Origin: Mycoemilia scoparia
Lineage: Eukaryota; Kickxellomycota; Kickxellomycetes; Kickxellales; Kickxellaceae
DNA length: 23,791 nucleotides
Assembly (NCBI GenBank): GCA_027575805.1
Contig: JANBPU010000247.1
Coordinates: 1 to 23,791, forward strand
Direction: 5' to 3'
The notes beneath the pieces are model-generated. The model was not told the DNA's origin. It ran no database searches and saw nothing but the letters and a program-made list of their open reading frames with translations. This document shows, one piece after another, positions 8,548-16,258 of the stretch. A program made the position numbers and the translations under genes. How positions within the stretch are numbered: position 1 is the first letter of the stretch; each line of letters starts with the position of its first letter.

Positions 8548-10632
8548 TTATCCAGTCTTTTGGAGCTGACTGATCGCGTCCTTGTGTTTGGCTTCAATGG
8601 CTCTGCGCTTGAGCTTATTAGCAGCAGTGAGCAATCCATTATCAGGAGTCCACTCCTCCTCGTCAAGGATGACATCCTGCAACTGTTCAAACTTGGCAAA
8701 TCCATTCTTTTTAGCAATATCATTGATATCAGCTAAAATCTGTTTCTTGTACCCAGACGATGAATTGATAAGATCAGCTAAGCCAGTGAACTTGACTCCA
8801 TTCTTCTTGGCCCAGCTAGCAGCAGCCTTAACATTAGGGAAAATAATACCAGCTGGCTGCTTCATATACGAATTAGCAACCACACAAATATTGCCAACAT
8901 AAAGCGAAGTCTTGTACACAGATTCGATCTTTTCGAGAGCAACATATTCTCCCTGGGAAAGTTTTACCAAGTTCTTGATTCTGTCAATAAGACGAAGCTT
9001 GCCATCAGGCAACCACTGTCCAACATCACCAGTCTTCAACCACCCGTCATCAGTCAATGTCTTTTTGGTCTCTTCTTCATTGTTTAGATAATTCTGGAAC
9101 ACCGTGGCTCCACGTACCCAAACCTCGCCCTGATTATTTTTCGAGAAATACCCCAATTCTTCAACATCAACCAACTTGATCTCAATAGACGGGACAGGCG
9201 CACCGACAGTGTCGAGACTATTATCTCCTGGCATTTGTGCAGAAATCAATCCTGAAGTCTCAGTCATACCATATCCCTGAATAACTGGACACAGCGTCAA
9301 ATCCAAAAACCTCTGCGTTTCCTTTGAAATCGGAGCACCGCCCGTAATAATAAACTTCAATCTGCCTCCAAGTTGATCTCTCACTCTCTTGAACAAGAAA
9401 TCAATCGGGAAGGTTGGCAAATGGCTATTGGCAAGAATGGATTTAAGGAAAACAGCAGTTCCGAAGATTCCTGACATCAATCTACCTTTTTCTTGGACAG
9501 TATGCAAAACAGATGACCTGATAGTATCCCAGACTTGAGGAACACCCACCATGATTGTAGGTCTCAGTTCTTGCACATCACCAACACAGTCACGCACATT
9601 ATCGTTAGTCAAGGTTTGGCGAGACCCATAGCCCAGCGAAATACCCAAATAAATACATGTGACTTCAATTGCAAATTCCAGAATATGAGCAAGTGGTAAA
9701 TAAGCAAGTATGACTTCTGTGTCGGTGAGGTTGATATAGCTGGTGACTAGGCCACTGATACCAGCAACTACGGCTGCAAGATTGCGGTGAGAAATCATAA
9801 CGCCCTTGGGCTCACCAGTTGAACCAGAGGTAAACATAATCAGCCCAGTATCATTTGGCGGAGAAGGAACCGGCTCAACAGGCCGCTGTTTACCATCATT
9901 TTCGACCTCATCACGTCTAAACACCGAAATATCCAGCTCATTCAGCTGGCTAATATCTTTTTTCTTGCTCTCAGTCAATTCATCGTTACTTTTGGCGCCA
10001 TAGAAGATAACGTTCTTCAAAAGTTTCTTAACATCGTCATCCTTGGCAATTCGCGCAACCAATGCCAATTTATCGGTATGCAAGAAAATAGTTGACACAT
10101 TTGCGGCTAGAATTGCATGTTTAACTCCCTCTTCACCAAGTGTATCGTACGCCGTAACAACCTGCATAGACTGAGATGCACATGCCAAAGCGGTGGTTAG
10201 CCATTCTTTTGAAGTTGGCGCACAAATCAACACCCTGCTTCCTTCTTTTAATCCCAGATGTCTCAGGCCTGATCCGAAATTGTGGGCAAACTCGAGAGCT
10301 TCTCTGTAGGACATCCACTTGTAGGGAGACAGCTTGTAATAATTCCACTTCTTGGTCTCTTTGATTTCCTGGCCCTCAGAATTAGTTTTGGTGATTTCTT
10401 TTTCTTCAACAATGGTTTTTAGAACATCACGTCCTCCCAGGGCATTCTTGTCGCCATACTTTTCAGCACTGTATTTGAGAATATTGTAGAGGGTGTTTAG
10501 GTCAGGGTTGTTGTCAGGATAGCTGTGTAGCTGCTCGGTGGCAATTACATTCCGGTGAATTTGTTCGTCTTTGTCAATTACTTTGGACCAGTGTTTGGGG
10601 TATTGGTCGAGCTTGAAGGTTTTTCCAGCCAT
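8548..10632 (-). CDS. FAA1: Long-chain fatty acid-CoA ligase, Faa1/Faa4 type
   Basis: This is a 694-residue intronless acyl-CoA synthetase, close to the 700 residues of yeast Faa1. It activates long-chain fatty acids to acyl-CoA through an acyl-AMP intermediate, feeding lipid synthesis, import and beta-oxidation. The ATP/AMP-binding P-loop FTSGSTGEPKG lies at 267-277. The adenylate motif GYGMTETSG is at 453-461, preceded by IITGGAP near 428-434. The fatty-acid signature begins DGWLKTGD near 529 and runs through IDRIKNLVKLSQGEYV to about 564. The start follows a CT/AC-rich leader and a TATAAAT about 105 bases upstream. No signal peptide is seen. The symbol is by family resemblance. Faa1 and Faa4 cannot be separated by eye. 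Confidence 0.95.
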   Translation of the reverse strand: MAGKTFKLDQYPKHWSKVIDKDEQIHRNVIATEQLHSYPDNNPDLNTLYNILKYSAEKYGDKNALGGRDVLKTIVEEKEITKTNSEGQEIKETKKWNYYKLSPYKWMSYREALEFAHNFGSGLRHLGLKEGSRVLICAPTSKEWLTTALACASQSMQVVTAYDTLGEEGVKHAILAANVSTIFLHTDKLALVARIAKDDDVKKLLKNVIFYGAKSNDELTESKKKDISQLNELDISVFRRDEVENDGKQRPVEPVPSPPNDTGLIMFTSGSTGEPKGVMISHRNLAAVVAGISGLVTSYINLTDTEVILAYLPLAHILEFAIEVTCIYLGISLGYGSRQTLTNDNVRDCVGDVQELRPTIMVGVPQVWDTIRSSVLHTVQEKGRLMSGIFGTAVFLKSILANSHLPTFPIDFLFKRVRDQLGGRLKFIITGGAPISKETQRFLDLTLCPVIQGYGMTETSGLISAQMPGDNSLDTVGAPVPSIEIKLVDVEELGYFSKNNQGEVWVRGATVFQNYLNNEEETKKTLTDDGWLKTGDVGQWLPDGKLRLIDRIKNLVKLSQGEYVALEKIESVYKTSLYVGNICVVANSYMKQPAGIIFPNVKAAASWAKKNGVKFTGLADLINSSSGYKKQILADINDIAKKNGFAKFEQLQDVILDEEEWTPDNGLLTAANKLKRRAIEAKHKDAISQLQKTG

Positions 10633-10734
10633 GGTTCTTTTCGTTGTTGTGATGGGAGTAGTAACTGCGACAGTAGTAGTAGTAATAGTACTTTGTTATT
10701 GCCAGTATCCAAAAGATAAAAGTTTTGGGTACAA

Positions 10735-10741
10735 ATTTATA
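10735..10741 (-). promoter_or_regulatory. Candidate TATA box of the acyl-CoA synthetase
   Basis: The minus strand reads TATAAAT about 105 bases upstream of the ATG at 10632, followed by a pyrimidine- and CTA-repeat-rich leader. Confidence 0.4.
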
Positions 10742-11292
10742 AGAAGAATACAATATAATACCAGAAAACAAAATAGCGTGTTGTGGGTTAGATAAAGAAA
10801 TGGACAAGTGGAGGGAAAGCCGTGGACTTTAATAGAATTTATATGTTTGTTCAAGAGAACAGGCTATGGAGTAGGCTGCTGTTATTTACTATGACGTTTG
10901 CGGCAGAAGAAAAAAAGAAGAGAAAGCGAGGATCTCTGCAATCGTTTGCATGTGAATTGATGATAATAGGAAGCAACACACACACGCTTGGCGAGTTGGC
11001 TGCAGACACACACTGCGGCTAACAATGTAACAAAAACATGATTGCCTATGACAAAATACAGTCTCTTTATTAATGAACCTGAATGTCTGCAGCAAGGGCT
11101 GCAGTCAGAAGACATTCACATCAATGGCTGAGCACCCCCTTTTTTGTCCCTTTAGCAATAACTACATACTCCCTCACCCATTATATGAACACAACACAGC
11201 ACTTAGCCTCCATATAAACCCCTTTCATCATCGTTGCTATCATTGCTTTTTCCTTACATTTGCTCTGCCTGTTTTTTCTGTTTTTGGTATAT
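10742..11292. other. Gene-free upstream region
   Basis: This is sequence upstream of the acyl-CoA synthetase. Short frames occur on both strands but overlap each other and have no recognisable domain. A compact perfect inverted repeat (7-bp arms, 4-base loop) lies at 11087-11104, with arms CTGCAGC and GCTGCAG. Confidence 0.5.
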
Positions 11293-11413
11293 GGCAGAGT
11301 CTCCTCTAAGTGGCTCTTATGATATTACCTTGTATACCAGCCAACCATCACCGAGACTCCAGCTAAAACATATGGGTTATGGGCTGACTTTCAGGGAATA
11401 TATGAGGGTACAA
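11293..11413 (+). repeat. Dispersed repeat R3, copy a
   Basis: This is the first of three diverged copies in the same orientation, with 12291-12398 and 12700-12785. Shared landmarks are GGCAGAGTCTCC at the start, a middle with ccatcacNgagactc, then a block like tatgNgttataNgctga and cagggaa. GAGTCTC near the start and GAGACTC about 55 bp later are inverted to each other. Confidence 0.55.
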
Positions 11414-11442
11414 ATCTTGTCACTTTTTGTGGAGAACTTGCC

Positions 11443-11563
11443 AGATGGGTAATAATTTTTGAAGGGTGGATGTTTACTAGTAAAACTAGACATCCATTTG
11501 GCTTTGATTGTCCCTATAATCACTGGTCACCAAAATTCACCCTTCAAAAATTATTGCCCATAT
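11443..11563 (-). mobile_element. Fold-back MITE, copy M3
   Basis: This 121-bp element has inverted ends of the family (ATGGGTAATAATTTTTGAAGG and the matching right end to CCCATAT). Its core is the reverse complement of the M1 core, with the blocks catccatttggct and ttactagtaaa, so it is inserted in the opposite orientation. It lies about 30 bp after repeat R3 copy a. Confidence 0.75.
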
Positions 11564-11648
11564 AAAGGATACAGGGTGAAAAATTACCATCACTGCATTT
11601 ATTCACTGTGGCCTGAGCTACTATAAAACAGCCAGGAGGGATAAAACA

Positions 11649-11718
11649 GTCCTGCAAAAGGAACGACAGGACCGGCCACTCATGCTAATAGGCTAGTAGA
11701 CCATTTGCGGTCCTTTTT
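11649..11718 (+). other. Nested inverted repeats ending in a T run
   Basis: GTCCTG at 11649 can pair with CAGGAC at 11667-11672. The overlapping AGGACCG at 11668-11674 can instead pair with CGGTCCT at 11708-11714, which is followed by TTTT. The two pairings exclude each other. Whether it is transcribed is unknown, and the stems are short enough to arise by chance. Confidence 0.3.
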
Positions 11719-11742
11719 GACTCTGTATCTTTCCTAGTCAAA

Positions 11743-12002
11743 TGATCCATACACACTTACGCAGAAATCATTTGGTTGGTTGTCACTGTGGTGTAGAATC
11801 CAGCTCACTATCTAATTGTTATTTAGAGAGTGTGTGTGGTCGTCCCCTTATCCCACATGACTAGGTGGCTTATTACATAAATTGTGTCATTATAAATGCC
11901 ATGTCTCTGACCCTGTTACAATAAACGCAATATAGACATGAGATGAGAATTCTATTAATTATCAAGATCGATCTAACGATCGATTGCCCGATTCACAGAT
12001 CA
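11743..12002 (+). mobile_element. Possible solo or truncated LTR
   Basis: This 260-bp stretch begins TGATC and ends GATCA, a TG...CA inverted terminus as in LTRs. It contains TATAAA near 11892 and ACAATAAA about 25 bases further on, the compact promoter and polyadenylation layout of small LTRs. A TGG starts three bases after its end, where a primer-binding site would sit. I see no second LTR, no polyprotein and no clean target duplication, so the boundaries and the identification are tentative. Confidence 0.25.
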
Positions 12003-12290
12003 AAATGGTTGTATAACGACATGGTTTTTATGTAGAAACCAAGAAAGGATCCGCTATTTTTTCCTGTTTTTAACTAGCTTATATATTAATGATAGCAACA
12101 GCTGTGCCTCATATTGCCTTCAAAATGGTCACCACCTTTATCTTCTGATCACCATTTTGGCCGATGTCCTGAAACTTTCCATATAAAAATGCATAAATTC
12201 AATTATTATACATTAATAGAAATTGAGTTGAGCAATATACACACATCCCTCAGCTATTATTATTTGTTGGGGTAGAAGCAAGTTTTAGAT

Positions 12291-12398
12291 GGCAAAGTCG
12301 CCTCTGCAAGGATACTAGGATACTCCCTTGAATACTAACCGATCATCACAGAGACTCTATCTGAAATGTATAGCTTATAAGCTGATTAGCAGGGAACA
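12291..12398 (+). repeat. Dispersed repeat R3, copy b
   Basis: This is the second R3 copy: ggcaaagtcgcctct start, gatcatcacagagactc middle, tatagcttataagctga block and cagggaa near the end. It is about 1 kb from copy a and in the same orientation. Confidence 0.5.
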
Positions 12399-12699
12399 AT
12401 AGTGTACCCTCATACATTCCTAAAAGTTAGGCAACGTCATACATTTTGGGTGAGCATTGGGTAGATTATTCCAATTTACTTTTAGAGAAGACTCTGCAAG
12501 ATGATAAGATATTCTCTCAATAATAAGTTAGAAAGCTGGTCCGTGTTACTTTTGTTATTATTCATATATTTCTCGCGGGTGAGCTAAAATAAACAAATTT
12601 TTGGTAATGAGTATTAGACATAAACAAATTCAAAAAATGCCCTTAAGTCGTAGCAACAATACTCTATTTAGATATAAGGAAAACCAATAGCCTAAGGGT

Positions 12700-12785
12700 G
12701 GCAGAGTCTCCTTCAAAATAGCACCAAAGTAATTCCTGCAATACCATACTAAAATATACAACTTATAAACTGATATTTCAAGCAG
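12700..12785 (+). repeat. Dispersed repeat R3, copy c (short)
   Basis: This copy keeps the GGCAGAGTCTCC start and the atacaacttataaactga block, but its middle is shortened and diverged. It ends close to the left boundary of tRNA unit B. Confidence 0.45.
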
Positions 12786-13053
12786 CTTATGAGAGCATCA
12801 TTTGAAATTTATAGCCAAGATATTCAGGATTCATTACGCTCCTTACCCCACATGAGAAATTGGATGTTAAAAGCGCCACATCGGACTTACTGCTTGCTAT
12901 AACCTAAAGTAGATAGGCAGTGTGGAACAATGGGTAATCATGAGTTGAAAATCAGTGATCAACGGATCTAATTAGCGATGTCCACATCTTGGCCATAAAG
13001 GGTTACTTATAGAAAATGTTTTTCTTAGAGCCAGATCGGAGTTCAAAATCTTC

Positions 13054-13126
13054 GGTGCTATGGCCCAATGGTTAAGGCGCCTGACTACGGATCAGGAGAT
13101 TCCAGGTTCGACTCCTGGTAGCATCG
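13054..13126 (+). tRNA. tRNA-Arg(ACG), copy B
   Basis: This tRNA is base-for-base identical to the one at 7425-7497. All four arms pair and the anticodon ACG is at 13087-13089. The A and B boxes are unchanged, so it should be functional. Confidence 0.95.
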
Positions 13127-13134
13127 ATGCTCTC

Positions 13135-13139
13135 TTTTT
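13135..13139 (+). terminator. Pol III terminator of tRNA-Arg copy B
   Basis: Five T follow the tRNA at the same spacing as in copy A. Confidence 0.8.
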
Positions 13140-13495
13140 GAACCCCTGGAGTCTGGGTACAACAACGCCAACTTTGTCGGATCGAACTTTCTATCCCTTT
13201 TGCATGTTAAAACAGCCATATCGGCCATGATGGTATGTAAAGAAACCAGGCTTACCATCAACCAGGCTCTGGCATTCCATAAATGGAAATAGCTGCTGCT
13301 GTTGCCTGTGGCTCATTGCACGCCACCTTCTATTGTCCATTTCAATCTAAAAAGGAATCAGATTGTGCTATGCGGTACCTGAATCTGGATCGAAGTTGAA
13401 TTGAATGGCGAATACACTAGCAAAGCCTAACCAGCCCACAAAGCCAAAATCTTTGACTGTATTTTGACAATTGCTACTAAGACAGGTTATCGGTC

Positions 13496-13603
13496 ATGTG
13501 GGTAATAATTTTTGAAGGGTGAATGATTATAGGAGCAGTCACAGCCAAATGGATGTCCAGCTTTACCAGTACCTATTCACCCTTCAAAAATAATCATCCA
13601 TTT
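13496..13603 (+). mobile_element. Fold-back MITE, copy M4
   Basis: This is the shortest family member, 108 bp. The left end reads GGGTAATAATTTTTGAAGGGTG and the right end CACCCTTCAAAAATAATC followed by tccattt. The core has gccaaatggatgtccag as in M1, same orientation. It lies 86 bp after tRNA unit B. Confidence 0.75.
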
Positions 13604-13676
13604 GAAAAAGTTTCCCAAAAATTTCCATTATTAATCAATGATGATTAAGCTGTTTATTACTCCTAGGGAGGAAGCT

Positions 13677-13798
13677 ATATGGATCACAATTTTTGAAGGG
13701 TGACTTTTGGTGGCCAACGATTATAGGGGAAATCTCAGCCAAATAAGTGATCACAGTCTATTAGCAAATGGTCACCCTTCAAAAATTATGATCCATAT
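13677..13798 (+). mobile_element. Fold-back MITE, copy M5
   Basis: This 122-bp element starts ATATGGATCACAATTTTTG and ends with the complementary arm to GATCCATAT. Its inverted ends match each other over roughly 29 bases with few mismatches. It ends 219 bp upstream of the CDK7 start codon, so it may lie in that promoter. Confidence 0.8.
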
Positions 13799-14017
13799 GC
13801 CATATACACTAAAATTTGTGTTTACCAAAATTTCCATTATTAATCAGATTGTTCAAATTGTTGTTAGTACCCATAACATCAATTTATACAGTATAGCGAT
13901 TATAGTATTATTGCTTTGAATAAACATAATAAGATGATTAGTACTTTTAGGCCTCGATCTTTTTGAAGAATAGGAAGAAGAAGAATAATAATAATAATTA
14001 AGAACCAAAAAAGGAAG

Positions 14018-15702
14018 ATGGTGACATCACAGCTTGGAGAGGATATAAACACAAGGATAGTACAGAAATACAAGAGGTTTCATAAATTGGGAGAGGGTAC
14101 ATATGCGGTGGTCTATCTAGGTGAGTCAACAACTTGGGTGTATTTTTAACTGCAAAATGCTCCTCTTCCCCACTGATTTTGGAAATTCTTTCATGCTATC
14201 TTCTTTAGGTAGTGTGGTGGAAACTGGACGGAAGGTGGCTATAAAGAAGATCAAAATTGGAAGCATGAAGAGTGGTTTGGATATGTCAGCTATTCGTGAA
14301 GTAAAAGCGTTGAGGGAACTAAAACATCATAATGTTATTGAGGTAAACAATATTATTGAGCATAAAACACAATACTTCACCAATGCTTTTGAAATTTACT
14401 CAAAATATGGTATTGGTTGAATTGATATAGTTATTGGATGTCTATTCCTTTAAAACAAACCTGAACCTTGTGCTCGAATATCTTGATACTGACTTGGAGC
14501 AGGTTATCAAGGACAAGAGCTTAGTATTTATGCCAGCACATATTAAAAGTTGGATGATGATGATGTTAAAAGGATTAGAGCATTGTCATCGCAGTTGGGT
14601 ATTACATCGAGCAAGTATCTCTGAGGGTTTATCAAAAGCCAAGCATAGAAAACAGCATTTATTCTTTTGTTAATCACGTATCGATGACTTGTTATAGGAT
14701 ATGAAGCCAAACAATCTTTTGATTGACAGCAAAGGAGTCCTCAAACTAGCAGATTTTGGTCTAGCAAGAGACTACGGAGATATAAACTGCCCTATGACAT
14801 CGCAAACTGTCACTAGGTATGTGTTTCCAAACTAAATATTATACAAAACAAAGAACATTACAAACAACTTTATAGAATATATTTAAAATACTTTTATCAA
14901 ATTCTACATAGATGGTATCGATCTCCTGAACTACTATTCGGATCAAAATATTATACTGGCGCTGTTGACATGTGGGCAGCTGGATGCATTTTTGCCGAGC
15001 TGATGTTAAGAACCCCATATATGGCCGGAAATTCTGATATGAACCAACTAGATACTATATTCAAGGCTTTGGGAACACCTACTGAAGAAGAATGGCCAGT
15101 AAGCCTTACACATATTTCATGCACATACAGCCACCACCATATTAACTGTAATATATATACAACCTCCAATATTTTCTCTTCTGTCTGTTTTTGTAAACAA
15201 AACCACACTAGGGAATGACCAAATTGCCGGATTACATTAAATTCGAAAAGACTTATCCCAAAAACGATTTTCGTGCCCTATTTACTGGATCAAGCCAAGA
15301 CGCTCTTAGTTTATTAGAAAGCATGCTGGTTTATGACCCAAGGAAAAGAATCACTGCCAAACAGGCTCTTGCCCACGCCTACTTTCAAAACAGCCCGTTA
15401 CCATCGCTGCCTGAAAAACTTCCAAAGCCATCAAAAACATTCTCACAGACCGATAACAGTGCCAACAATGAGGCAGGAGATGCAGATGAGCTGTTAGATA
15501 ATTTTGGCGAAAAGAAACGTAAAATTGATCAAGGTAAATACATATACCCATTCGTATAATGTTCTTTGTATATTCCATAGATCTACCATTCAAACACATT
15601 TGGATCTTGCTTACTTTTATAGTTTCAGATAACCCAGAGGACCAAATTGGAATTGTTGGCGAACCTTTGGCCAAACGACTAGATTTTTCTCAAAACAAGT
15701 AA
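14018..15702 (+). CDS. CDK7: Cyclin-dependent kinase 7 / Kin28 homologue, seven exons
   Basis: This gene is assembled from exons 14018-14120, 14209-14342, 14431-14610, 14698-14816, 14912-15098, 15212-15533 and 15629-15702. They join in frame into 372 residues. CDK7/Kin28 with cyclin H and MAT1 phosphorylates the RNA polymerase II tail within TFIIH and activates other CDKs. Visible: Gly loop [11 protein letters not shown] (25-35), VAIK lysine K47, a PSTAIRE-like helix (MSAIREVK), HRD at 138-140, then PNNLL, which is typical of CDK7 rather than CDK1/2. DFG is at 158-160. T173 matches the activating T-loop threonine, and Asp167 stands where human CDK7 has Ser164. Later comes [12 protein letters not shown]-terminal extension ends [11 protein letters not shown]. 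Five introns are GT-AG; intron 3 starts GC. Confidence 0.9.
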
Positions 15703-16258
15703 ATTCCTCTCCCATATGCATTAGAGTTTGTTTGGAAAAAAGCACAGGGCTATAGTTTTGCAATAATATCATATGGTCACAATTCAATTTTCAACACAAG
15801 GTGCCTAAAGTATCCAAGCACTATCAGCATATGGATCATAATTTTTGAAGGGTGACTTTTGGTGGCCAACGATTATAGGGGAAAACACAGCTAAATGCGA
15901 GATCACCGTTTGTTAGTAAATGGTCACACTTCAAAAATAACTACCCATATATTTAAAAAAACAAAGAACATTAGGCTAAGAGTCCACACATACACTCCGT
16001 TGGTAGTAGATAATGATAAATAAGGTCAAATTCATTAAATAATTACATGTATGATAAAAAACCCAAAAGCGTAAAATATAAAGCAAAGATATTATTGTGG
16101 TGGTATGGATATGAGGATAAAGGAGGAAGTAGAGGAATAAAGAAAAGGATAGGTTAGGATAACTAATCTGACATGGTTAGCAATTATATAGAGAGATTGT
16201 GAATGCAAAAGGGAGGATCTTTATGGATACAAAATATAGGATACTGGTATTACTACTG
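15703..16258. other. Convergent intergenic region with one MITE
   Basis: This region separates the 3' ends of the CDK7 gene and the coiled-coil gene. Apart from MITE M6 (15829-15950) it is AT-rich with no coding frame. I found no exact AATAAA for either gene here. Confidence 0.55.
15829..15950 (+). mobile_element. Fold-back MITE, copy M6
   Basis: This 122-bp element is almost identical to M5 over its left 56 bp (one mismatch seen), then diverges in the right half. Its right arm ends ctaCCCATAT, more like M1-M3. It lies 126 bp after the CDK7 stop and has the same orientation as M5. Confidence 0.8.

Larger units (their letters stand above)
12799..13409 (+). repeat. tRNA-Arg unit, copy B
   Basis: This 611-bp block is the direct-orientation duplicate of 7169-7783, offset by about 5.63 kb. 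Near its left end it lacks one A of an A run present in copy A, and it shares that state with the inverted fragment at 1-77. Most differences between the two units lie downstream of the tRNA, consistent with relaxed constraint there. Confidence 0.9.

Noticed and set aside
10822..11452. Several overlapping 60-78 codon frames on both strands
   Set aside because: They overlap each other antisense, use weak starts, and part of the region is covered by repeat R3 and MITE M3.
13707..13919. 70-codon plus-strand frame
   Set aside because: Its first part lies inside MITE M5, and the rest is AT-rich intergenic DNA before the CDK7 gene.
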